A program made the position numbers and the translations under genes. The notes under the pieces are model-generated. The model saw nothing but the letters and a program-made list of their open reading frames with translations, had not been told where the DNA came from and made no database searches. From Flavobacteriales bacterium (GTDB lineage: Bacteria; Bacteroidota; Bacteroidia; Flavobacteriales_F; PHOS-HE28), in NCBI GenBank assembly GCA_013360395.1, contig JABWBQ010000001.1, positions 81,388 to 145,387 of the forward strand: DNA of 64,000 nucleotides, read 5' to 3'. This document shows, piece by piece, positions 41,501 to 48,978 of this stretch. Each line of letters begins with the position of its first letter. Positions within the stretch are counted from its first letter, which is position 1.

Positions 41501-41599
41501 GCACTGGACGTGAACGGGCTGGCGCCGGGCCGCTACGTGGTGCACGTGCTGCGCGGTGACCGGCCGCAAGTGCTGCCGCTGGTGGTGGCCCGGCCGTAG
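38594..41599 (+). CDS. secreted FG-GAP/VCBS-repeat protein with T9SS sorting domain
   Basis: A 1001-residue exported protein. A signal peptide (VAAIVLLLAGPSVAQ) is followed by about six FG-GAP/VCBS calcium-binding repeats recognisable by DLDGDGDRDLLV, DMDGDGDPDLVV, DLDGDGHTDLLL, DMDGDGDLDIGL and DLDGDGRDDLLV (residues about 35-370). The middle is a series of Ig-like modules, several built around a GGVWSG-type turn. The end is a T9SS type A sorting domain (RLWPNPATDHVLLMARP...GLAPGRYVVHV). The propeller suggests adhesion or ligand binding outside the cell. It is convergent with the small gene at 41601. Confidence 0.85.
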   Translation: MRTFREPVAAIVLLLAGPSVAQFGPFQTVDGCAVRQVEVVDLDGDGDRDLLVAKSDGLDRYTNADGLGSFEPPHSILSHPPDVRLLVRAADMDGDGDPDLVVARDKDSTLLLLPNLGGLGNFGPPQAIATLPARLQPAGFTALHLADLNGDALPEVLTLYGGHNTVFRVANAGGAFAPLDALPDLLTGPASGLFATGDLDGDGHTDLLLNDLAGRFVAGCNLAGDGNSWSAVPLFTALNDAQHQAELLDMDGDGDLDIGLHGPVLQWARNDGAGPTFTRKPFAAAPDAGEAAYGRPGCGPWASVVHFPTDPGAPTRWRQLNDGQTGASAAVPLPDVLKGDRPAWADLDGDGRDDLLVIHPNAFGWHRSVLPQAAPGWSLTMPALDTLCWYGGSYPLPAPQPATGLWSGPFVDQGSFHAYQAAAGTYPLQHLVMDSAGCPVSGDAPLQVVQGPTVEPLSAPIPTCPDGPVQLVASPSTGLWFGPVDSTGLVDLAQRPILGEAIFVLQDAAGGSCASEGLWLDLPAPAPMSLLVDTVMCANDPPQTLILTGPSPGTVTLSGPVFGVQYVQPHILAVQFDPALGPGSYPLVTTAEGGAFCADTLTTWITVHAVPQVALTPFDTLCSSSGPYPLQHAQPAGGVWSGFGVLAGHFDVTTHQFGNYLLHYAYTDSNSCSTTVSQTITALRRPSVFGPPDAAVFCADDGVQDYNALPLGGLWSAPLNAANGTLDPTFIAPLPFDGVAIYTFTDATGGQCSNLPRTFTVQARTVPALTVGGPYCDNDPVATVTGSPGGVWGGAATGTGTTGLFDPAAAGPGTHHITLTAAAADECAGTDSAAVIVLPAPFAGLLLPVDTLGLHDPVLALSGGVPAGGTYTVDGLAVAGFDPQLYGPGWVEVGYAVTDGLCTSTAVDSIHVLDDTGMGEPGGTDGPRLWPNPATDHVLLMARPQRAEVRVLDATGRTVLGPLMGLPPLALDVNGLAPGRYVVHVLRGDRPQVLPLVVARP

Positions 41600-41600
41600 A

Positions 41601-41984
41601 TCACTCCACCGTGTAGCGCCGCTCCTCGCGGACGAGCTTCACGGGTTCCCTGCCGCATCGGCCCTTGTCACTAGCGGTGCTGCACGTCACGATCGCCTCG
41701 GAGCGCACCAGGCAGCGGGCATCGCAGCACACCTCCACGCGGTTCAGCACCCAGCGGTCGCCGCCGCCGGGGCGCATGGGCACGATGGCACTGTCGGCCG
41801 GCACGGTGTAGATCACGGCCGTCTCCTTGAGCACGTCGCCCGGGCATTCGGTACCGGGCCGCCAGTGGCAGAGCAGGTAGGCTTCTGCAGGGCGCGTGTT
41901 CACGAGGTTCTGCGCGGCCAGCCGGGCGGTGGCGCCGCAGCACACCAGGGCGGCGGCGATCAGGCATCGACCGAGGGGGATCAT
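41601..41984 (-). CDS. small secreted hypothetical protein
   Basis: A 127-residue protein with a signal peptide (LIAAALVCCGATARLAAQ) and seven cysteines in or after the signal region, including CHWRPGTEC and VCCDARCLV, so disulfides are likely in the periplasm. No family is recognised. ATG 41984 was chosen at the start of the signal peptide. It ends two bases from the stop of the convergent VCBS gene. Confidence 0.65.
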   Translation of the reverse strand: MIPLGRCLIAAALVCCGATARLAAQNLVNTRPAEAYLLCHWRPGTECPGDVLKETAVIYTVPADSAIVPMRPGGGDRWVLNRVEVCCDARCLVRSEAIVTCSTASDKGRCGREPVKLVREERRYTVE

Positions 41985-42068
41985 GGGCAACGGCTTGTGG
42001 GCCGAAGCTACAGCGGACCGACCGTCGGGCCGCACCGGTGCAGGCCGGAACGTGGGCGCCACCGTGGC

Positions 42069-44846
42069 TCAGTCCAGGCCCAGGGTGATCTGTTTGCCCG
42101 GCTCGTAGCCGATCAGCGGGTCCTCCGGCGAGCGTTCCACCTCCTGGACGGCCTGCTGCCGCTTGAACCGCTTGACCGGGCTTTCCTCCAGGCCCTCCTC
42201 CTCGGGCGCCTCCAGATTGCCGATCTCCTCCTCGCTGATGAGCATGCCCTGCACCTCCTCAAGCTCGGGGGTCATCGGGATGAACACGGGGTCCAGCAGT
42301 TCCAGCTCCTTCACCTTGAAGGGCGTGAGGCGGTTGCCCAGGGCCTTCGCGCCTTTCACGGCGATGAAGGCCTCCAGGTCCACCTCCTCGTCGGGCCGGT
42401 CGCTGCTGCGCTTGTCGAAGCTCACCCGCACCCGCGGATGCGGCACCAGGCTGTGCAGCGCCAGACGGCTCTCCGGATGGTCGGTGATGAAGGACATCGG
42501 CTCGCGCGTGGGTTCCACCAGGAAGCGCTTCACCTGGTACTGCTGCTTCTCGCCCTCCCAGTACACCGCGCTCAGCACGGTCTTGGGATCCCACTTCACC
42601 ACGGTGGCGGCGTTGTCGGGGAAGTGGGTGCTGAGCACGAAGGGGAAAAGCTGGCAGGTGCCGTCGCTCATGACGGCCAGGATGCGGTCGTCGCCGGAGA
42701 AGCGGCCCAGGTAGCGGCCGTGGCCCGTGTCGTTGAGGCGGCGCACCGTCTCGTCGAACCAGATGGGGATGGCGCCGAGGGTGCTGCCGCCGCGTTCCTT
42801 CAGCACCACCTTCTGCACGATGTAGCGCGTGAGCAGGTTGCCCTTGCTGCCGCGGCCCTTCACCGAGAGCCGGCTGAGGTCCACGTCGAACTTCGTCTTG
42901 CGCAGGTTGGGCCGCGGTCGCAGGGTGACCTGTAACACCTCGGCCGCCCCGTCGGGGTTGGCGCTGAAGTACTCCACCCGGCTGCCCGCGGTGCCGCCCG
43001 TCAGGTCGTACTCCTTGTCGCGCGTGATGCCGGTGACGGCGAAGCGCTTCATGTAGTACGGCCCCTTCGGTCCGTCCTGGTAGACCATGTGGTAGATGGT
43101 GCGCTCATCGTTCTTCTTCCACACGCCCACGTGCAGCACGCCCTTGCCGATGAACTTCTTGTCGGCCACCTTGGTGACGAGCATGGTGCCGTTGTCGCGG
43201 AAGACGATGATGTCGTCGATGTCCGAGCATTCGTCCACGAACTCGTGGTTGCGCAGGCTCCAGCCCATGAAGCCCTCGGCCTTGTCCACATAGAGCTTGC
43301 GGTTGGCCACGGCCACCTTGGTGGCCACGATGGTGTCGAAGGTGCGCAGCTCGGTCTTGCGTTCACGGCCCGTGCCGTACTTCTTCTTCAGTTCCTTGAA
43401 GTGTTCCACCGCATGGTCCACCAGGTGGGCCAGCTTGTGCTTCACCTCGGCGATCTGGTCCTCGAGCCCGCGGATATGCTCATCGGCCTTGAACCCGTCG
43501 TACTTGCTGATGCGCTTGATCTTGATCTCGGTGAGGCGCAGGATGTCCTCCTCGGTCACCGGCCGCCGCAGTTCCTTGATGTGGGGCTTCAGGCCCTTGT
43601 CGATGAAGCTGAGCACCTCCTCCCAGGTCTCGGCCTCCTCGATGCGGCGGTACACCTTCTTCTCGATGAAGATGCGCTCCAGGGAGCTGAAGTGCCACTG
43701 GGCCTCGAGCTCCTCGAGCCTGATCTCCAGTTCGAGCTTCAGCAGGCGCAGGGTGTTCTCGGTGCTGATGCGCAGCAGCTCCTTCACCCCCACGAAACGC
43801 GGCTTGTCGTTCTCGATCACCACGGCGTTGGGCGCGATGCTCACCTCGCAGTCGGTGAAGGCGAAAAGGGCGTCGATGGAAGTGTCGGGGCTCACCCCGG
43901 CGGCGAGGTGGATGACGATCTCGGCGTTCTCGGCGGTGTTGTCCTCGATGTGGCGCACGCGGATCTTCCCCTTCTCGTTGGCCTTGAGGATGCTTTCGAT
44001 GAGGCTGGCCGTGGTGGTGCCGAACGGGATCTCGGTGATGACCAGGGTCTTGTTGTCCTCCTTGCGGATGCGGGCCCGGCAGCGCACGCGCCCGCCCCGT
44101 TCGCCCTCGTTGTAGTTGCTCACATCGGCCAGGCCGCCGGTGGGGAAGTCGGGCAGCAGGTCGAAGGAACGCCGGCGCAGCACGGCGATGCTGGCATCGA
44201 TGAGCTCGTTGAAGTTGTGCGGCAGCACCTTGCAGCTCAGGCCCACGGCGATGCCCTCGGCCCCCTGGGCCAGCAGCAGCGGGAACTTCACCGGCAGGAA
44301 GACGGGCTCCTTGTTGCGGCCGTCGTAGCTGAGCTGCCATTCGGTGGTCTTGGGGTTGAAGACCACATCCTTGGCGAACTTGCTGAGGCGTGCCTCGATG
44401 TAACGGGGCGCGGCGGCGCTGTCGCCCGTGAGGGTGTTGCCCCAGTTGCCCTGGCAGTCGATCACCAGGTCCTTCTGCCCCATCTGCACCAGCGCATCGC
44501 CGATGCTGGCGTCGCCGTGCGGGTGGTACTGCATGGTGTGCCCGATGATGTTGGCCACCTTGTTGTAGCGGCCGTCGTCGAGCTCCTTCATGGCGTGGAG
44601 GATGCGCCGCTGCACCGGCTTCAGACCGTCGTACAGCGCCGGCACCGCCCGCTCGAGGATCACGTAGCTGGCGTAGTCCAGGAACCAGCTGCGGTACATG
44701 CCGCTCACACTGAACGTGCCGCCGCTGCCCGGCGCATGGCCCGGCATGCCGCGCTCACCGCCGCCGTCCTGATCCCCGTTGCCCGCCGGTCCCTCCTGCG
44801 GTCCGGTCCGCTCCTCCAGCCCTTCCTGTTCGTCGTTCATGGCCAT
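42069..44846 (-). CDS. parC: DNA topoisomerase IV subunit A
   Basis: The DNA-cutting subunit of a type IIA topoisomerase. It has 925 residues. The first 40 form a charged, disordered leader. Core motifs are RAVPALYDGLKPVQRRIL, the HPHGDASIGDALV loop, GQKDLVIDCQGNWGN and the active-site Tyr in DSAAAPRYIEARL (about residue 150). The C-terminal region has beta-pinwheel-like strands but no GyrA box, which supports ParC over GyrA. Two ATGs are possible (44846 and 44840). It is the last gene of an operon starting with parE and overlaps the lipoprotein gene by 10 bases. Confidence 0.93.
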   Translation of the reverse strand: MAMNDEQEGLEERTGPQEGPAGNGDQDGGGERGMPGHAPGSGGTFSVSGMYRSWFLDYASYVILERAVPALYDGLKPVQRRILHAMKELDDGRYNKVANIIGHTMQYHPHGDASIGDALVQMGQKDLVIDCQGNWGNTLTGDSAAAPRYIEARLSKFAKDVVFNPKTTEWQLSYDGRNKEPVFLPVKFPLLLAQGAEGIAVGLSCKVLPHNFNELIDASIAVLRRRSFDLLPDFPTGGLADVSNYNEGERGGRVRCRARIRKEDNKTLVITEIPFGTTTASLIESILKANEKGKIRVRHIEDNTAENAEIVIHLAAGVSPDTSIDALFAFTDCEVSIAPNAVVIENDKPRFVGVKELLRISTENTLRLLKLELEIRLEELEAQWHFSSLERIFIEKKVYRRIEEAETWEEVLSFIDKGLKPHIKELRRPVTEEDILRLTEIKIKRISKYDGFKADEHIRGLEDQIAEVKHKLAHLVDHAVEHFKELKKKYGTGRERKTELRTFDTIVATKVAVANRKLYVDKAEGFMGWSLRNHEFVDECSDIDDIIVFRDNGTMLVTKVADKKFIGKGVLHVGVWKKNDERTIYHMVYQDGPKGPYYMKRFAVTGITRDKEYDLTGGTAGSRVEYFSANPDGAAEVLQVTLRPRPNLRKTKFDVDLSRLSVKGRGSKGNLLTRYIVQKVVLKERGGSTLGAIPIWFDETVRRLNDTGHGRYLGRFSGDDRILAVMSDGTCQLFPFVLSTHFPDNAATVVKWDPKTVLSAVYWEGEKQQYQVKRFLVEPTREPMSFITDHPESRLALHSLVPHPRVRVSFDKRSSDRPDEEVDLEAFIAVKGAKALGNRLTPFKVKELELLDPVFIPMTPELEEVQGMLISEEEIGNLEAPEEEGLEESPVKRFKRQQAVQEVERSPEDPLIGYEPGKQITLGLD

Positions 44847-45265
44847 GTTCCACAGATCGTCCCCGGACGACCGAATGCGTTGTTGTTGGTGAGCCGCAGT
44901 TCCAGGCAGACCTCCTGCCCCGGCTGGTACTCGTTGCGATGGTAGCGCAGGGTGTGCGACCCCGGCGGCACCTGGCCCACCAGCGTGCGTGTGCCCTCCA
45001 GCAGGTCATGCACCTCGACCTGGTAGCTCGCCGGGGCGAGGAACAGGGCCGCGTTCACCTTGAACTGCACCACCTGCCGGAAGTAGGACGGCGGGCCGAC
45101 CACCTGCTCCACGAAGATGCTGTCGAGGCTGAAGACCGACGGGCCGCTGTAGTCCGCATCGAACGGGTTGTCGGTGCGCGCCGACACATCGACATCATCC
45201 TTGTAACAGCCGGCAAGCCCCACCAGCAGGAATGCCACGAGCAACGGATGGTGGAGGGGCTTCAT
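44837..45265 (-). CDS. hypothetical lipoprotein between parE and parC
   Basis: A 142-residue protein with a clean lipoprotein signal (LLVAFLLVGLAGCYKDD). The mature part looks like a small beta sandwich (FRQVVQFKVNAALFL, SYQVEVHDLLEGTRTLVGQVPPGSHTLRYHRNEYQPGQEVCLELRL). No family is recognised. It overlaps the upstream PEGA-like gene by 4 bp and parC by 10 bases. Translation of all four genes therefore appears coupled. Confidence 0.75.
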   Translation of the reverse strand: MKPLHHPLLVAFLLVGLAGCYKDDVDVSARTDNPFDADYSGPSVFSLDSIFVEQVVGPPSYFRQVVQFKVNAALFLAPASYQVEVHDLLEGTRTLVGQVPPGSHTLRYHRNEYQPGQEVCLELRLTNNNAFGRPGTICGTWP

Positions 45266-46023
45266 CGCAGGGGGATCGTCATTGCGGCCGTCCAGGTACC
45301 ACCCCGCCCGTCGGGGCCCGGCAGCCATACCAGCCCGTCGAAACGCACCTTCTCCTTGTCCTCGAACACCGGCAGCGGCTTGCGGTCCGCACGCCGGTAG
45401 GCCCACACCGTGATGGCCGCCGCCACGGCACACACGCCGGTGCTCACACCAAGCATCACCTTGCTGCGGCGGAAATCCTCGCGGTGCCGTGGGAAGAGCT
45501 CGTCCTTCAGCGCGGCGATCTCGCCGGGGTCCGCGCTGCTGTTGTACAGGTCCCGGTCGTCCTGCAACTGACGGCCGGCCTTGCGGTAGCCCAGGTACGC
45601 GGCGGTGGCCCACGCGGCGGCACCCGCCGTGGCCACCGTGGGCAGGGCTTTGTTCAGCCAGAGGCGCTGGCGGTAATGGCGCATCTCCTGCAGGTGGGCG
45701 ACGTACTCCGGCGCGTAGGGCAGGCGCACGATCAGGTCGCGGCTGCCACCGGCGCGCACGTACACCGTGGTGTCGACGATCCGGCGGGTGGGCGCCCACA
45801 ACTGCAGCCGGTGGTTGCCCTCGGTCAGGTCCAGCACCCGCTCCTGCAACCGATGCTTGCCGTCCAGCACCACTTGGAAATCGTGCCCGGGATCCACCAC
45901 CAGGCGCAGCTGGCCCATGGTCTGGGCCATGGTCCCCGTTCCGGCGGTGGCGAGCACCCCGGCCAGGAGCACCCACGGCCATGGCCGGATCGTGCCCCGC
46001 ACCGGACCGGAGCGGACCCGCAT
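45262..46023 (-). CDS. membrane protein with PEGA-like domain, between parE and parC
   Basis: A 253-residue protein when started at 46023, with a signal sequence (RPWPWVLLAGVLATAGTGTMAQ). An alternative ATG at 46089 overlaps the parE stop (ATGA) and would add 22 residues before it. The overlap favours that start, the signal peptide favours 46023. Next comes a PEGA-like beta unit (LRLVVDPGHDFQVVLDGKHRLQERVLDLTEGNHRLQLWAP), then a hydrophobic hairpin (TVATAGAAAWATAAYLGY), a charged region, and a second membrane segment (VSTGVCAVAAAITVWAY). Function unknown. Confidence 0.72.
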   Translation of the reverse strand: MRVRSGPVRGTIRPWPWVLLAGVLATAGTGTMAQTMGQLRLVVDPGHDFQVVLDGKHRLQERVLDLTEGNHRLQLWAPTRRIVDTTVYVRAGGSRDLIVRLPYAPEYVAHLQEMRHYRQRLWLNKALPTVATAGAAAWATAAYLGYRKAGRQLQDDRDLYNSSADPGEIAALKDELFPRHREDFRRSKVMLGVSTGVCAVAAAITVWAYRRADRKPLPVFEDKEKVRFDGLVWLPGPDGRGGTWTAAMTIPLR

Positions 46024-46085
46024 GCGGTCCTCCCGTGCACGGCCGGTCGGCCGCGGCATTCCCCGGTGTGATGCGGCCCAGGTCC

Positions 46086-47993
46086 TCATGCCTCCTCCTC
46101 CACTTCGTCCAGTTTGCGTGCGATGGCCTTCACCGGGTCCTCGGGCGCCTTGTCCACCACGTCCTTCTCCACGCGCAGGTTGCCGATGATGAACTCCTGG
46201 CGCTCGGGTGTGTTCTTGCCCATGTAGAAGTCGAGCAGCTGTTGCACAGCGGCATCCTTGGTGATCATCACCGGCTCCAGCCGCATGTCCGGCCCGATGA
46301 AGTGCTTGAACTCGTCGGGGCTGATCTCGCCCAGGCCCTTGAAGCGGGTGATCTCCGGATCGCGGCCCAGACGGGCGATGGCCTGCTGGCGTTCCTCGTC
46401 GCTGTAACAGTACACGGTCTCCTTGCGGTTGCGCACGCGGAACAACGGCGTTTGCAGGATGTAGAGGTGGTCGTTCTTCACCAGGTCGGGGAAGAACTGC
46501 AGGAAGAAGGTCATCAGCAGCAGGCGGATGTGCATGCCGTCCACGTCGGCATCGGTGGCGATGACGATGCGGTTGTAGCGCAGGCCGTCCATGCCGTCCT
46601 CGATGTCGAGCGCGGCCTGGATGAGGTTGAACTCCTCGTTCTCGTACACCACCTTCTTGGTGAGCCCGTGGCTGTTGAGGGGCTTGCCCTTGAGGCTGAA
46701 GACGGCCTGGGTCTCCACACTGCGGCTCTTGGTGATGCTGCCGCTGGCACTGTCGCCCTCGGTGATGAAGAGGGTGGTCTCCTGTTTGCGGGGGTCGTTC
46801 CGGGGGTCGCTCAGGTGGATGCGGCAGTCGCGCAGCTTGCGGTTGTGCAGGCTGGCTTTCTTGGCGCGTTCGCGGGCCAGCTTGCGGATGCCGCTGAGCT
46901 CCTTGCGCTCACGCTCGCTCTCGAGGATCTTGGACTGCAGGGCCTGCGCGGTCTCCGGATGCTTGTGCAGGAAGTTGTCCAGCTTGGTGGCCAGGAAGTC
47001 GCCCACGAAGCTGCGCATGCTCTGCCCGCCGGGCTCCACCTCCAGGCTGCCCAGCTTGGTCTTGGTCTGGCTCTCGAACACCGGCTCGATCACCTTCACG
47101 CTCACGGCGGCCACGATGCCCGTGCGGATGTCGCCGGCCTCCCAATCCTTCTTGAAGAACTCCTTGATCACCTTGGCCACCCCCTCGCGGAAGGCGCCCT
47201 GGTGCGTGCCGCCCTGCGTGGTGTGCTGGCCGTTGACGAAGCTGTAGTACTCCTCGCCGTAATGGTTGGCGTGGGTCATGGCCACCTCGATGTCGTCGCC
47301 CACCAGGTGGATGATGGGGTACAACGGCTCGCCGTCCATCTTGGTGGTCAGCAGGTCCAGCAGGCCGTTCTTGCTCTGGAAACGCTGCCCGTTGTACACG
47401 ATGGTGAGGCCCGTGTTGAGGTAGCAGTAGTTCCACAGCAGGCGCTCGATGTGCTGGTCCCGGAACTGGAAATGCCGGAACATCTCGGGGTCGGGCTCGA
47501 AGACCACACGCGTGCCGTTGGCCTCCTCGCTCTTCACCAGCTTCTCGTCCTTGCGCAGCACCCCGCGATCGAACTCGGCCCGCTTGAGCTGCCCCTCGCG
47601 CACGCTCTCGATCCGGAAATAGGTGCTCAGGGCGTTCACCGCCTTGGTGCCCACGCCGTTGAGGCCCACGCTCTTCTTGAAGGCCTTGCTGTCGTACTTG
47701 GCGCCGGTGTTGATCTTGCTCACCACGTCGATCACCTTGCCCAGCGGCACGCCGCGGCCGTAGTCGCGCACCTCCACCCGCGGCCCGTCGATGGTGACCT
47801 CGACCTTCTTGCCGTGGCCCATGACGAACTCGTCGATGCAGTTGTCCAGCACCTCCTTCAGCAGGATGTAGATGCCGTCGTCGTAGCTGCTGCCGTCGCC
47901 CAGCTTGCCGATGTACATGCCCGGCCGCAGCCGGATGTGCTCCTTCCAGTCCAGGGACCGGATATGCTCCTCACCGTAGTTGGTCTCGCTCAT
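46086..47993 (-). CDS. parE: DNA topoisomerase IV subunit B
   Basis: The ATPase subunit partner of ParC. It has 635 residues. GHKL motifs are [24 protein letters not shown] and [13 protein letters not shown]. The Toprim domain has [12 protein letters not shown] and [11 protein letters not shown]. The C-terminal [15 protein letters not shown] is diagnostic of GyrB/ParE. The pair separates replicated chromosomes. It leads an operon with two envelope protein genes and parC. A TACCTTCG motif on the minus strand near 48095-48102 may be its promoter. Confidence 0.95.
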   Translation of the reverse strand: MSETNYGEEHIRSLDWKEHIRLRPGMYIGKLGDGSSYDDGIYILLKEVLDNCIDEFVMGHGKKVEVTIDGPRVEVRDYGRGVPLGKVIDVVSKINTGAKYDSKAFKKSVGLNGVGTKAVNALSTYFRIESVREGQLKRAEFDRGVLRKDEKLVKSEEANGTRVVFEPDPEMFRHFQFRDQHIERLLWNYCYLNTGLTIVYNGQRFQSKNGLLDLLTTKMDGEPLYPIIHLVGDDIEVAMTHANHYGEEYYSFVNGQHTTQGGTHQGAFREGVAKVIKEFFKKDWEAGDIRTGIVAAVSVKVIEPVFESQTKTKLGSLEVEPGGQSMRSFVGDFLATKLDNFLHKHPETAQALQSKILESERERKELSGIRKLARERAKKASLHNRKLRDCRIHLSDPRNDPRKQETTLFITEGDSASGSITKSRSVETQAVFSLKGKPLNSHGLTKKVVYENEEFNLIQAALDIEDGMDGLRYNRIVIATDADVDGMHIRLLLMTFFLQFFPDLVKNDHLYILQTPLFRVRNRKETVYCYSDEERQQAIARLGRDPEITRFKGLGEISPDEFKHFIGPDMRLEPVMITKDAAVQQLLDFYMGKNTPERQEFIIGNLRVEKDVVDKAPEDPVKAIARKLDEVEEEA

Positions 47994-48163
47994 CGTGCTT
48001 CATCGCCCACCCGGCCCGGAAGCACCTGTCAACGCGGTGGCCGCCCGGGCCCGAACGCCGGAGATCCAACAGGGACAAGGGTTCCGACGGGGCGCCACGA
48101 AGGTAAGTCCGCACCCGCCAGCCCCGGTCGGCTGTTCCGGGGAACGGTTATCAACGATCGGGC

Positions 48164-48964
48164 TCAGTTTTCAACAGACCGCCCGGCCGCGGCCTGCAGC
48201 GGCGCAAGCCATCCCACGGTCAAGGCCCCGAAGGCCTGCCTTCCGCCGTAAAGGGCCCGGTCGGTGGCTCCGAACTCCACGCCGCCCACAAGGCTGAGCA
48301 GCAGACCGGGCAGCGGCTGGTAGCGAAGGCCGGCCTGCAAACCGGCCACCAGCATCATCCGATCCTCCACCGATGGCTGCACGACGTAACTGCTGCTGGT
48401 CACCTCCGTCCATTGCGGCACCCAGCCCGGATCATAGTGGATGGTCGTGGTCTCCACGGTGCCGGCCTCGCGCGTCGACGTGACGTAGGCGAGCCGCACC
48501 GCCGGTCCGGCGGTGACCGCCAACGGCGGCAAGGCCTGCCACCACCCGTGCACGGCCAGACCGCCCTGGAACATGCGCGCGTCGAAGCGCCCCGTCCATC
48601 GGTGCACTTCACTCCGCAGGGAGGATGGTGCCATGGATGTGCTCTCCGAGCGGATCATGGCGCGCTGGCTCCCCAAGCACATCTCCGGGCCGATCAGCAG
48701 TCCGCCACGGCCGCCCGTGGGCCGGACGAGCACCGCGAGCCCCGCACGGAACCCGAAAGCGTGTGACCGATCGCTCCCCAGGAATTTGCGCCCCTCTCCG
48801 TCCCGGTAGCCCGGCACCAGCCCGCCCTGGACCACTGTCGGACCCACGTCCACCAGCAACGCGGGCTGTGCGCTCCCCATCGTGATCCATGTCGCCGCGG
48901 TCCAAAGCAGCGCCAACGAACGGAGGTGGCGGAAGGCGTGTCGGCGCATGTCGATCCAACGCAT
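48164..48964 (-). CDS. predicted outer-membrane beta-barrel protein
   Basis: A 266-residue exported protein (signal sequence LALLWTAATWITMGSAQ). The rest alternates hydrophobic and polar residues in strands separated by Gly-rich turns (AFGFRAGLAVLVRP, LAVTAGPAVRLAYVTS, LVAGLQAGLRYQPLPGLLLSLVGGVEFG), the pattern of a small outer-membrane barrel. No specific family is recognised. It lies 14 bases after the start of the following metalloprotease's stop and is on the same strand, so cotranscription is possible. ATG 48949 is an alternative start. Confidence 0.65.
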   Translation of the reverse strand: MRWIDMRRHAFRHLRSLALLWTAATWITMGSAQPALLVDVGPTVVQGGLVPGYRDGEGRKFLGSDRSHAFGFRAGLAVLVRPTGGRGGLLIGPEMCLGSQRAMIRSESTSMAPSSLRSEVHRWTGRFDARMFQGGLAVHGWWQALPPLAVTAGPAVRLAYVTSTREAGTVETTTIHYDPGWVPQWTEVTSSSYVVQPSVEDRMMLVAGLQAGLRYQPLPGLLLSLVGGVEFGATDRALYGGRQAFGALTVGWLAPLQAAAGRSVEN

Positions 48965-48978
48965 GGTCTCCTCGGTTA

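Noticed and set aside
38576..41569. Nearly 1000-codon minus-strand frame opposite the VCBS protein
   Set aside because: Low-complexity translation with no signal or family, whereas the plus strand has a signal peptide, repeats and a T9SS end.
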